This document shows positions 26,951-35,231 of a stretch of DNA of 64,000 nt, one piece after another. The notes beneath the pieces were generated by a model. The model had not been told where the DNA came from, searched no databases, and saw nothing but the letters and a program-made list of their open reading frames with translations. Each line of letters starts with the position of its first letter. Within the stretch, counting starts at the first letter, position 1. The position numbers were made by a program, and so were the translations under genes. Origin of the DNA: Mucilaginibacter achroorhodeus (lineage in GTDB: Bacteria > Bacteroidota > Bacteroidia > Sphingobacteriales > Sphingobacteriaceae). The DNA lies in NCBI RefSeq assembly GCF_007846095.1, contig NZ_VOEI01000001.1, positions 1 to 64,000 of the forward strand. The letters run 5' to 3'.

Positions 26951-27511
26951 TACCGGCAGATACTTGTTTAAAACCTTTCCGTTTTTAAAAGCGTCTGAGC
27001 TTTCTAATGTCAGTACTTTTTCTTCTTTAAAAACACTTATACCATCACCGATAACCACCGGGTTCACAATAATGTAGTATTCATCAATCAGATTTTGCTT
27101 GATAAGAGCAAGTACAAATTCACCACAACCGTAAGCTATCATATCTTTACCCTCTTCGTTTTTCAACGCTTCAATAGCTTTACGCAAATCTCCGTTTTCG
27201 ATTTCTACGTTAGGCACGTCACTCGTATTTTGGTTTCTGCTAAAAACAATTTTTCGCATGTTAGATATTACCTGTCCAAAGGTTTTTTGCTGGGTAGGCT
27301 GCTCACTATCTGCCATGTTTTGCCAATGCCCTAAAAAAGTAGGTGCCATATTATGCCCAACCAAAACGGTATCGCATGTTTCTGCAAGATTTATTAATTT
27401 TTGAAAACCTGCTTCGTCCGGCCCTGAAAAGAAAACCCAATCATTTTGTCCATTTTTTCTTGCTCCAAAACCATCTACGGTCATGTGTACCTGCAATTTC
27501 AATTTTCTCAT
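26948..27511 (-). CDS. RibD C-terminal/dihydrofolate reductase-like protein
   Basis: 187 residues of the RibD_C fold: MRKLKLQVHMTVDGFGARKNGQNDWV at the start, a middle strand with CDTVLVGHNMAP, and the NADPH-loop-like MIAYGCGEFVLALIKQNLIDEYYIIVNPVVIGDG. These stand-alone proteins are common in Bacteroidota and their substrate is generally unknown; it is not the true folate reductase, which is at 54273. Confidence 0.88.
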   Translation of the reverse strand: MRKLKLQVHMTVDGFGARKNGQNDWVFFSGPDEAGFQKLINLAETCDTVLVGHNMAPTFLGHWQNMADSEQPTQQKTFGQVISNMRKIVFSRNQNTSDVPNVEIENGDLRKAIEALKNEEGKDMIAYGCGEFVLALIKQNLIDEYYIIVNPVVIGDGISVFKEEKVLTLESSDAFKNGKVLNKYLPV

Positions 27512-27730
27512 TTTAGTTATTGTTAATGATTATCTACCAAAAGTAGGCTGAGACTTTCAGGATCATCGGGTGCAAAAACGACTAAGTACGAGGCTATTCA
27601 CGTCTACCGAAAAAGCGTTAAGAAAACATTCAAAAATTGCCTTTTGAGTCATGTTAATCAAGTTTCAATACAAACAAATCACTATCCTAAAAGTTAATAT
27701 ATTATCATTTAACTATTAAAAACGATAAAG

Positions 27731-28267
27731 ATGGATAGTATCAACCAACAACAACCCGAAGATAATTTTGAAAACCTGGAAGGTAATGAAGCCTGGAAAA
27801 AAATGAAGGAATTGGCAGAAGCGGCTTCAAGTTGCTTTTTCTGCAGCAACATCAAAACAGGTTTGCCGTTTTCTACCCGCCCCATGTCACCTCAAAAAAT
27901 TGACGACAACGGTGATCTATGGTTCCTAAGCGCAGACGACAGCCATAAAAACGAAGAGATAAGTAAAGACCCTTTTGTACAATTGCTTTTTCAAGGTTCA
28001 GCACATTCTGATTTCCTGAATATCTATGGCACTGCAGAAATAAGCAAAGACAAAGAAAAGATTAAAGAATTGTGGCAACCCATTTTAAAAACATGGTTTA
28101 CCGAAGGCGAAGATGACTCGCGTATCACCGTTATAAAAGTATCGCCAACACAAGGTTATTACTGGGATAATAAACACGGCAACGCCATTGCCTTTGTTAA
28201 ACAACTGGTAGGCGCGGCTTTAGGCAAAACCCTTGATGATTCTATTGAAGGGAAGCTTGAAGTTTAG
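27731..28267 (+). CDS. pyridoxamine 5'-phosphate oxidase-fold protein (general stress protein 26-like)
   Basis: 178 residues with a split-barrel flavin-binding fold: AASSCFFCSNIKTGLPFSTRPMSPQKID, LWFLSADDSHKNEEISKDP, YGTAEISKDKEKIKELW, and WFTEGEDDSRITVIKVSP. Such proteins bind FMN or F420-type cofactors and in some bacteria are stress-induced. The stop codon is inside the repeat arm that follows. Confidence 0.85.
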   Translation: MDSINQQQPEDNFENLEGNEAWKKMKELAEAASSCFFCSNIKTGLPFSTRPMSPQKIDDNGDLWFLSADDSHKNEEISKDPFVQLLFQGSAHSDFLNIYGTAEISKDKEKIKELWQPILKTWFTEGEDDSRITVIKVSPTQGYYWDNKHGNAIAFVKQLVGAALGKTLDDSIEGKLEV

Positions 28268-28358
28268 AGATTAGTGACCGGAGATTAGAGATTAGGCTTA
28301 CCTTTGTACAAATTATATCGTTAGGTTTCCCTAATCTCTTATCAACTAATCTCTAATT
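28265..28358. repeat. word-built inverted repeat between convergent genes (GATTAGA word)
   Basis: Left arm 28265-28295 and right arm 28329-28358. Both are built of AGAGATTAG words in inverted orientation; the left arm has one more unit. The left arm begins with the TAG stop codon of the 27731 gene; the right arm ends 2 bases before the pyrF stop. The hairpin could form in transcripts from both sides. Confidence 0.78.
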
Positions 28359-28360
28359 AA

Positions 28361-29194
28361 CTAAATAACGCCCGCTTTCTCCAGTTCCTGCTGCATTTGC
28401 TGCTGCAGTTTGAGCGCTTCTGCGCGAGCGGCTTCAGCAAAGTCCTTACCGTTGCTGGCGTAAATGATGCCTCGAGATGAGTTTACGATCAGTCCGCAAT
28501 CTTTGGTCATGCCATATTGGCAAACGTCTTGCAGGCTTCCGCCCTGTGCACCAACACCTGGTACTAAAAGAAAATTATCAGGCGCATGTTTGCGAATATC
28601 CGTAAACTCAGTGCTTTTGGTAGCGCCAACTACATACATTATTCTATCGGTGCCCGCCCAACTGTTAGCCTTTTTTATAACAGTTTCATAAAGGTAGCCA
28701 TCACCTGTATTGAGGTACTGGAAATCTTTGCTACCTACCGATGAAGTTAAAGCCAATATGATCACCCATTTACCATCGTATTTAAGATACGGAGTAACAC
28801 TATCATTACCCATATAGGGCGTTACCGTAATGGCATCAAAATCCATCCCCGAAGCTTCTTTATCAAAAAACGCCCGGGCATAGTTATCAGATGTATTGCC
28901 AATATCACCACGCTTGGCGTCTATTATGCTTAGGCAGTCTTTAGGAATGTATTGTTCTGTAGCTATCAGGCTAAGCAAACCTTTTACACCACGTGCTTCA
29001 TAAAAAGCGGCGTTGGGCTTATAAGCTATACAAAGGTCTTTAGTAGCATCAATTATGCGCTTATTGAACTCGAAAACAGGATCTGGATATTCTTTTAAAA
29101 AACCGGGTATCTTCTCAATATTAGTGTCTAAGCCAACACATAAAAACGATTTCTTAAGTTTGATCTGGTCAATAAGCTGCGCGCGGGATATCAT
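28361..29194 (-). CDS. pyrF: orotidine 5'-phosphate decarboxylase
   Basis: 277 residues, the long (type 2) form found in Bacteroidota and mycobacteria. Last step of UMP synthesis. Seen: [14 protein letters not shown], the catalytic [27 protein letters not shown], and [20 protein letters not shown] promoter element is 27 bases upstream. Confidence 0.95.
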   Translation of the reverse strand: MISRAQLIDQIKLKKSFLCVGLDTNIEKIPGFLKEYPDPVFEFNKRIIDATKDLCIAYKPNAAFYEARGVKGLLSLIATEQYIPKDCLSIIDAKRGDIGNTSDNYARAFFDKEASGMDFDAITVTPYMGNDSVTPYLKYDGKWVIILALTSSVGSKDFQYLNTGDGYLYETVIKKANSWAGTDRIMYVVGATKSTEFTDIRKHAPDNFLLVPGVGAQGGSLQDVCQYGMTKDCGLIVNSSRGIIYASNGKDFAEAARAEALKLQQQMQQELEKAGVI

Positions 29195-29220
29195 TGGCGG
29201 GTACTTAAATTTTGTTGTGG

Positions 29221-29228
29221 CAAAACTA
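29221..29228 (-). promoter_or_regulatory. pyrF promoter -7 element
   Basis: On the minus strand TAGTTTTG matches TAnnTTTG, 26 bases before the pyrF ATG. The -33 part is not clear. It is divergent from the rho element at 29261. Confidence 0.45.
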
Positions 29229-29260
29229 CATTAATTATAGCCAACCCTTATTTTTTTTAA

Positions 29261-29268
29261 TAAATTTG
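29261..29268 (+). promoter_or_regulatory. possible rho promoter -7 element with a long leader
   Basis: TAAATTTG matches TAnnTTTG and is followed by GCA. It lies 178 bases before the rho ATG, so transcription from here would make a leader of about 170 bases without an open frame of note. Confidence 0.45.
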
Positions 29269-29446
29269 CATTGTAACATTATTTCATTAACATTGCACTG
29301 TTTTCCTGGATTATTTCTTGCACCAAAGAAACAATTTTAGCTTCCACGTTATTTATTATCTATCTAATAATTTGCCTGGATTAACATTGTATATCAGGAC
29401 TTCCAAACAACTTTCATAAAAATCCTTTTGAATTATATTTCATAAC

Positions 29447-31075
29447 ATGTCTGAGACAACTGAATTGAACGACAAACTCGTTTCTGAGTTGCGCGAAATT
29501 GCTAAAAGTTTAGGTATTGCCGAAGCTGATGACCTGCGTAAAGCGCAGTTAATAACTGCTATAAACGAGCAACAACAATTAATAGCTGTAGCCCGGGAAC
29601 AACAAGATACAACAAACAATAATTACACTGAAAAAACTGCAACTGCAGCCCCCGCCGCAGAGTTTGAAGATAAACCACGTAAACGTACGCGTACCGTAAA
29701 AGGCAAAGAGCAACCACGCGTTGAGGTACGTTTAGATGATACTAACCTTTTTGATCAGCAGGAGGAAGAAGTTCAGCCGGAAGTTGAGTCGGAAGTAGCC
29801 CCAGTTACTGACCAGCCCGCTGCTGAAAGCGCTGAGGAAACACCACAAGTAGGCCAGCCCGATGCAGCACCGGTTACTGAAAACCCACGCCCGCAGAAAT
29901 TTGACCGCAGAAATAACCAACAACAGCAAAAAGCACAGGAACCTGCCATTAACATGGATTTCGATAACGTAATTGTTAACGAAGGTGTGCTTGAAATTAT
30001 GCCCGATGGTTATGGTTTTCTACGCTCGTCAGACTATAACTATTTAACCTCTCCTGATGATATTTATGTATCACAGTCGCAGATCAAATTATTTGGTTTA
30101 AAAACCGGCGATACCGTTCGCGGTAGTATTCGCCCGCCAAAAGAAGGTGAAAAATATTTTCCGTTGGTGCGTGTTGAGGCTATTAATGGCCGTATCCCCG
30201 CAGAGGTGCGCGACCGTGTTCCTTTTGATCACTTAACGCCGCTTTTCCCGTCAGAAAAGCTAAGCCTGTTTACCGATCCTAACAATTACTCAACCCGCAT
30301 TATGGACCTTTTCTCACCTATTGGTAAAGGTCAGCGTGGTTTGATAGTTGCGCAGCCTAAAACAGGTAAAACCATGTTGTTAAAAGATGTGGCTAACGCG
30401 ATAGCAAAAAACCACCCGGAGGTTTATTTGATCATCCTGCTAATTGATGAGCGCCCTGAGGAGGTTACCGATATGGCCCGCAGCGTACGTGCAGAAGTGG
30501 TATCATCAACATTTGATGAACCTGCCGAGCGCCACGTTAAAATCGCCAATATCGTGTTAGAAAAAGCAAAACGTATGGTTGAGTGTGGCCACGATGTGGT
30601 TATCCTGCTTGACTCTATCACCCGTTTAGCGCGTGCTTATAATACTGTTGCACCTGCATCTGGTAAAATATTATCGGGTGGTGTTGATGCTAATGCATTA
30701 CATAAACCAAAACGTTTCTTTGGTGCGGCCCGTAACATCGAAGATGGCGGTTCTTTAACCATTATAGCAACTGCGCTTACCGAAACCGGCTCTAAAATGG
30801 ACGAGGTTATCTTTGAAGAATTTAAAGGTACAGGTAACATGGAGCTTCAGTTGGATCGTAAATTATCTAACAAACGTATATTTCCGGCTATTGATATTAC
30901 CGCGTCAAGTACCCGCCGCGACGACCTGTTGCTTGACCGCGATACATTGCAACGCATTTGGATATTACGTAACCACCTGGCTGATATGAACTCGCAGGAA
31001 TCGATGGAGTTTTTACAAGCGCAGATACGTGGTACAAAAACTAACGAAGAGTTCTTAATATCAATGAATTCATAA
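29447..31075 (+). CDS. rho: transcription termination factor Rho
   Basis: 542 residues. Rho is a hexameric RNA translocase that ends transcription. N-terminal SAP-like helices ([26 protein letters not shown]), then a low-complexity Q/E/P-rich insert (about 45-170) typical of Bacteroidota Rho, then the RNA-binding CSD region ([16 protein letters not shown]), Walker [12 protein letters not shown], Walker [17 protein letters not shown], and the Q/R-loop [11 protein letters not shown]. The long upstream leader suggests self-regulation by analogy with E. coli rho; this is inference. Confidence 0.97.
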   Translation: MSETTELNDKLVSELREIAKSLGIAEADDLRKAQLITAINEQQQLIAVAREQQDTTNNNYTEKTATAAPAAEFEDKPRKRTRTVKGKEQPRVEVRLDDTNLFDQQEEEVQPEVESEVAPVTDQPAAESAEETPQVGQPDAAPVTENPRPQKFDRRNNQQQQKAQEPAINMDFDNVIVNEGVLEIMPDGYGFLRSSDYNYLTSPDDIYVSQSQIKLFGLKTGDTVRGSIRPPKEGEKYFPLVRVEAINGRIPAEVRDRVPFDHLTPLFPSEKLSLFTDPNNYSTRIMDLFSPIGKGQRGLIVAQPKTGKTMLLKDVANAIAKNHPEVYLIILLIDERPEEVTDMARSVRAEVVSSTFDEPAERHVKIANIVLEKAKRMVECGHDVVILLDSITRLARAYNTVAPASGKILSGGVDANALHKPKRFFGAARNIEDGGSLTIIATALTETGSKMDEVIFEEFKGTGNMELQLDRKLSNKRIFPAIDITASSTRRDDLLLDRDTLQRIWILRNHLADMNSQESMEFLQAQIRGTKTNEEFLISMNS

Positions 31076-31088
31076 TATTTTCACGCTT

Positions 31089-31136
31089 AAAGGAGTTATA
31101 AATAACACAACGTTAATTGTAACTCCTTTGCGTTTT
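31089..31136 (+). terminator. hairpin after rho
   Basis: A perfect 10-bp stem AAAGGAGTTA / TAACTCCTTT with a 21-base loop is followed by GCGTTTT. The T-run is short, so strength is uncertain. Confidence 0.5.
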
Positions 31137-31165
31137 AGTAAAAATTGTGATACCTTCATAACATT

Positions 31166-31900
31166 ATGCGGCTACGGGTAAAAAAACATCTACCGAATGC
31201 AATTACGTGTGCAAACCTGTTCAGTGGTTGTATTGGTATTGTTTTTACCTTTCAGGATAACCTGATATTTGCAGCTTATGCCATTTTCCTGGCAGCCATT
31301 TTCGACTTCTTTGACGGCTTCGCTTCCAGGGTTCTCCAATCCTTTTCAGGTATAGGTAAAGATCTTGATTCACTTGCTGATATGGTGAGTTTCGGCGTGC
31401 TGCCATCAGCTATTATGTACATGTTGATGCTGCAAACCAAACAGATTGACCATGTAAGTGAGTGGTTAAACTTTATTGCATTTCTTATTCCGGTATTCTC
31501 TGCACTAAGGCTGGCTAAATTTAATAACGATACACGCCAGGCCGAAAGTTTTATTGGTTTGCCTACACCGGCAAACGCCATCCTTATCGCATCCATCCCT
31601 TTAATTTTGCCACAGTATACCAACATTGCGCATTATGTGCACAACCCGTACGTGCTTTCGGTATTCATTGTTGTGATGTGTACCCTGCTGGTAGCCGAGT
31701 TGCCCCTTATGTCGTTAAAGTTTAAGGATCGCGACTTTAATAAAAACTTTTACCGCTATTTATTGCTCCTGTTTTCGGCAATACTCATACTATTTTTTAA
31801 ATTTGCCGCGGTTCCGGTGGTTATTGTAATGTATATCACCTTATCGTTAATTCAATTAAAATTTGCAGATAATACTGCAATAAGCGGTTCAAAAAAGTAA
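31166..31900 (+). CDS. pssA: CDP-diacylglycerol--serine O-phosphatidyltransferase
   Basis: 244 residues, a membrane enzyme making phosphatidylserine. Eight or so hydrophobic spans. The CDP-alcohol phosphotransferase motif is present as DFFDGFASRVL...GKDLDSLADMVSFG (Asp-Gly-x2-Ser-Arg, Gly-x3-Asp-x3-Asp). FSGCIGIVF at the start and LRLAKFN follow the PssA type. Confidence 0.93.
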   Translation: MRLRVKKHLPNAITCANLFSGCIGIVFTFQDNLIFAAYAIFLAAIFDFFDGFASRVLQSFSGIGKDLDSLADMVSFGVLPSAIMYMLMLQTKQIDHVSEWLNFIAFLIPVFSALRLAKFNNDTRQAESFIGLPTPANAILIASIPLILPQYTNIAHYVHNPYVLSVFIVVMCTLLVAELPLMSLKFKDRDFNKNFYRYLLLLFSAILILFFKFAAVPVVIVMYITLSLIQLKFADNTAISGSKK

Positions 31901-31935
31901 TCGGTTATTCGGTATCATCTCGTTAACTTCAAAAC

Positions 31936-32190
31936 ATGAAAACATTTCTGGCCGAGATCGATGTAATGCCCAAAAAAGAAATTCTTGACCCACAAGGTAA
32001 AGCTGTAACCGGCAGCATGAAAAACCTTGGCTTGTCTGAGATACAGAACGTGCGTATTGGTAAACACATTTCGTTAGAAATTGAAGCCGACAGCGAGGCC
32101 ACCGCGAATGCAAAAGTTGACGAAGCATGCAAAAACCTGTTAGCTAACCTGATCATGGAAAGCTATACTTTTACGCTTACTGAGAAGTAG
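31936..32190 (+). CDS. purS: phosphoribosylformylglycinamidine synthase subunit PurS
   Basis: 84 residues, the small subunit that bridges PurL and PurQ in purine synthesis. KTFLAEIDVMPKKEILDPQG, GSMKNLGLSEIQNVRIGK and a C-terminal ANLIMESYTFTL match the family. purL and purQ are not in the window; Bacteroidota often carry a large PurL, so the role of a separate PurS here is worth noting. Confidence 0.9.
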   Translation: MKTFLAEIDVMPKKEILDPQGKAVTGSMKNLGLSEIQNVRIGKHISLEIEADSEATANAKVDEACKNLLANLIMESYTFTLTEK

Positions 32191-32195
32191 TATCG

Positions 32196-32340
32196 AGTCT
32201 GAAGTCAGTAGTCGGTAAGTCCGAAAGCTGCTTTATTTCAAGAAAACACAGATAAAATGTAAAAAGCAAGCCGATGGCTTGCTTTTCTTTTGCTTCATAT
32301 TTTCTTTTTCAGTCGTTCGGACTTACCAACTGCAGTCTTT
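32196..32340. repeat. word-built inverted repeat around a terminator, purS/Hpt gap
   Basis: Left arm 32196-32230 and right arm 32309-32340, inverted, with an exact 12-base core GGTAAGTCCGAA and AGTC words around it. The left arm is longer by several bases. Its core is nearly the same as in the yidC repeat (GGTAAAGTCC), and both enclose a terminator. Confidence 0.75.
32261..32292 (+). terminator. terminator after purS
   Basis: A perfect stem AAAAGCAAGCC / GGCTTGCTTTT with loop GAT, followed by CTTTTG. It is preceded by A's on the other side, so it may serve the convergent Hpt gene as well. Confidence 0.85.
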
Positions 32341-32347
32341 CTAATCG

Positions 32348-32725
32348 CTAAAGATTTGCTTCTTTTTCAGTTTTGATCTTTTGCAGCTCAATTAGGTTAG
32401 CTTCTACAGTGCTTTTAACCTGCGTAAATTTTTCAATTATTTCTGTCGGATTTTCCCCTCCTGCTTTGCAAGCCAACTCAACCTCTTGTATGGTTGCCTG
32501 GCTTATCGGCATACCAAAAAACCCCAGGTTAGGTTTAAGTTTATGTGATGCAGATGCTGCCGTAGCCCAATCCTGTGCATCAATAGCGTTACTAATGGTA
32601 TTTAACAGTTGCGGGGTTTGTTCAAGAAATAACCCTATAGAGTCAACAATAAATTCGTCGCTGCCATCTGCAATTTCGTACAGGAAAGACAGGTCAAGGT
32701 CTTGGTTAGGCTGAAAATCAGACAT
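32348..32725 (-). CDS. Hpt domain protein
   Basis: 125 residues, all helical. ASHKLKPNLGFFGM places the phosphoacceptor at His61 in the usual HxLKP(N/S) context. As a stand-alone histidine phosphotransfer protein it should shuttle phosphate between a hybrid kinase receiver and a response regulator. No kinase is adjacent; the hybrid kinase at 3690 lacks its own Hpt domain and is a possible but unproven partner. Confidence 0.88.
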   Translation of the reverse strand: MSDFQPNQDLDLSFLYEIADGSDEFIVDSIGLFLEQTPQLLNTISNAIDAQDWATAASASHKLKPNLGFFGMPISQATIQEVELACKAGGENPTEIIEKFTQVKSTVEANLIELQKIKTEKEANL

Positions 32726-32748
32726 TATGTAAATTTATAAGATCAAAT

Positions 32749-33228
32749 TTAGATTTTTTTTACAATTAAGCTATCGGTAAGCTCGGTTTTTAACTGGTTT
32801 ATATTCTTACGTAAAACAGGGTGAAACAGTTTTGGTGCTAACTCATTTAATGGCTCTAAAGTAAATCTTCTGTTATGTAATTGCGAGTGAGGCACCTTCA
32901 AGTCTGGTTCATCTATAATTTCGTCCCCATAAAATAATATATCGATATCAATGACCCTTGAACCCCACTTGGCTTCGCGCACGCGTCCAAGCTCTTGTTC
33001 TATATTCAATACTTTTTGCAATATCACTCTTGCCGGCTTGCTTGTTTTTATTTGTATCACCTGGTTTAAATAATCAGGCTCATCTGTTTTACCCCATGAT
33101 TGTGTCTCATAAATTGACGAAGCCTTCTCTACCGGCGCTATCTCTGTTGATATATGTTCAATTGCCTTGTCTAAAAACAATTTACGGTTGCCGAGGTTAC
33201 TGCCTAAGAGCAAAAAAACATCAATCAT
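32749..33228 (-). CDS. folK: 2-amino-4-hydroxy-6-hydroxymethyldihydropteridine pyrophosphokinase
   Basis: 159 residues from the ATG at 33228, where homology starts (VFLLLGSNLGNRKLFLDKA). Folate pathway step before dihydropteroate synthase. The HPPK signature WGSRVIDIDILFYGD and the VPHSQLHNRRF motif are clear. Longer readings would run through the sppA promoter and are rejected. Divergent from sppA. Confidence 0.95.
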   Translation of the reverse strand: MIDVFLLLGSNLGNRKLFLDKAIEHISTEIAPVEKASSIYETQSWGKTDEPDYLNQVIQIKTSKPARVILQKVLNIEQELGRVREAKWGSRVIDIDILFYGDEIIDEPDLKVPHSQLHNRRFTLEPLNELAPKLFHPVLRKNINQLKTELTDSLIVKKI

Positions 33229-33276
33229 TGTTGTAACAAATATCAAGCTTGCAACTCTTAATCGATATGCAATCGC

Positions 33277-33284
33277 TAAGTTTG
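33277..33284 (+). promoter_or_regulatory. sppA promoter -7 element
   Basis: TAAGTTTG matches TAnnTTTG and lies 26 bases before the sppA ATG. A TTG at 33249-33251 is 25 bases upstream, slightly longer than usual spacing. Confidence 0.5.
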
Positions 33285-33310
33285 CATAGTTAAATGATTT
33301 ATCACTCTTA

Positions 33311-35089
33311 ATGAAACAATTCTTCAAATTTGTATTAGCTACTATAGTAGGTATCACCATTGTTTTTGTTGTTGGCTTTGTGATCTTGTTGGGAATAATT
33401 GGGGTGGCGGCCAGTGGCGATAGTGCTGCTACAGTAGATGCAAATTCGGTTCTGCACGTCAAATTCGATTATGCCATTAATGAGCGCACGCCCAATAATC
33501 CGCTTAGTAACTTACCCTTCCTCGGCCTTGATAAAAAACGTGAGTTAGGCCTTAACGATATTTTAGCCAGCATTAAAAAAGCTAAAACCGACGATAAGAT
33601 CAAAGGTATCTTCCTGGACGAAAGCTATATGATGAATGGCCAGGCAACTACCGAAGAGATACGTAATGCGCTGATAGATTTCAAAAAATCGGGCAAATTT
33701 ATTATCGCTTACTCAGAGATCTACACACAGGGTTTCTACTACCTGGCATCTGTTGCCGATAAAGTGTATTTGAACCCTAAAGGCATAATGGAGTTTAAGG
33801 GCTTTAGCTCTGAGATCACTTTCCTTAAAGGTGCTTTGGATAAATTAGGTATCGAAGCGCAGATCATTAAGGTGGGTACGTACAAAAGCGCGGTAGAACC
33901 GTTGGTATTAACCAAAATGAGCGATGCTAACCGCATGCAGGTTACCTCTTACCTGGGTTCAATGTACAATCACTTTCTGACCAATATTGGCAAGGCGCGC
34001 AATATCAACAAAGACACATTGTTTAACTACGCCAACAGCGGTCGCATTCAATTGCCGGAAGATGCCCTGAAATATAAATTGATAGATGGTTTAAAATACA
34101 AAGACGAGATATTAGCTGAATTAAAACAGCGCACAGGTAAAAAAGACAAAGAAGATATTGCCAGTGTTGGCTTAGATGAATACCTGAAAAGCGGGAACGA
34201 AAATTCTACTGATCCTAAAGAGGTAAGCTCCAATAATCGCATCGCTGTGGTCTATGCATCAGGTGAGATTAACGGCGGCGACGGTGACGACAATTCGATC
34301 GGATCTGAGACCATCTCTAAAGCAATAAGAAAAGTGCGTACTGATAACAAGGTTAAAGCGCTGGTTTTACGTGTTAACTCGCCGGGTGGTAGTTCATTAG
34401 CTTCAGATGTGATATGGCGCGAGGTAATGCTTACAAAAAAAGTAAAGCCCGTAATTGTTTCAATGGGCGATGTGGCAGCATCCGGAGGTTATTATATCTC
34501 ATGCGCGGCAGATTCTATTATAGCAGAACCTAATACCATTACCGGTTCAATAGGTATTTTCGCGGTACTGCCTAATATGCAAAAGCTATTTAATGATAAG
34601 TTAGGCGTTACGTTTGACGGTGTAAAAACCGGTAAATTTGCTGATCTGGGTGATGTCAGTCGTCCGCTTACGCCAGAGGAGCGCGCTATTTTACAAAACA
34701 ACGTAAACCACGGGTATGATGATTTTACCAAAGCCGTTGCAGCTGGTCGCGGCAAAACGCAGGCTTATGTAAATAGCATCGGCCAGGGCCGCGTATGGAC
34801 GGGTGCACAGGCAGTAAAAATCGGACTGGTTGATCGCCTTGGTAATATCAACGATGCCATTGCGTCAGCAGCGAAAAAAGCTAACCTTAAAAATTATAAA
34901 TTGGTAAGCTACCCGGAGCAGAAAAGCACGCTGGATAAATTTGGTGCCGGCTTAAGCGCCGAAGTTAAAGCTTATTTTGTAAAAGCCGAGCTTGGCGAAA
35001 ATTACCGCATCTACGAACAGATAAAGGGCGTTACCAGCATGATGCGTACCCCGCAAATGCGCATGCCTTATGATATAGTGATAAAATAA
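33311..35089 (+). CDS. sppA: signal peptide peptidase SppA (protease IV, long form)
   Basis: 592 residues with one N-terminal membrane helix (about 7-34), followed by two ClpP-like repeats as in the 67-kDa E. coli form. The catalytic dyad is visible: Lys192 in VGTYKSAVEP and Ser391 in GDVAASGGYYIS. It degrades cleaved signal peptides in the inner membrane. A terminator follows. Confidence 0.95.
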   Translation: MKQFFKFVLATIVGITIVFVVGFVILLGIIGVAASGDSAATVDANSVLHVKFDYAINERTPNNPLSNLPFLGLDKKRELGLNDILASIKKAKTDDKIKGIFLDESYMMNGQATTEEIRNALIDFKKSGKFIIAYSEIYTQGFYYLASVADKVYLNPKGIMEFKGFSSEITFLKGALDKLGIEAQIIKVGTYKSAVEPLVLTKMSDANRMQVTSYLGSMYNHFLTNIGKARNINKDTLFNYANSGRIQLPEDALKYKLIDGLKYKDEILAELKQRTGKKDKEDIASVGLDEYLKSGNENSTDPKEVSSNNRIAVVYASGEINGGDGDDNSIGSETISKAIRKVRTDNKVKALVLRVNSPGGSSLASDVIWREVMLTKKVKPVIVSMGDVAASGGYYISCAADSIIAEPNTITGSIGIFAVLPNMQKLFNDKLGVTFDGVKTGKFADLGDVSRPLTPEERAILQNNVNHGYDDFTKAVAAGRGKTQAYVNSIGQGRVWTGAQAVKIGLVDRLGNINDAIASAAKKANLKNYKLVSYPEQKSTLDKFGAGLSAEVKAYFVKAELGENYRIYEQIKGVTSMMRTPQMRMPYDIVIK

Positions 35090-35110
35090 TTTCGCTTTAA
35101 TATTTTGAAG

Positions 35111-35138
35111 AAAGCCGCCTTAATGGTGGCTTTTTTTG
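35111..35138 (+). terminator. terminator after sppA
   Basis: The stem AAAGCCGCC / GGTGGCTTT has one G-U pair and a TTAAT loop, and is followed by a run of seven T. Confidence 0.82.
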
Positions 35139-35231
35139 TTCCAAATAAACTATACAGCTATTTGGATGTTCAAACTTAATTAAGATTGTTGTAGCTAATG
35201 CTAATTCGTACTTTTACCGTTCGTCTAATTT

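Noticed and set aside
33229..33462. N-terminal extension of folK to 33462
   Set aside because: It would cross the sppA promoter and start; HPPK homology begins at the ATG at 33228.
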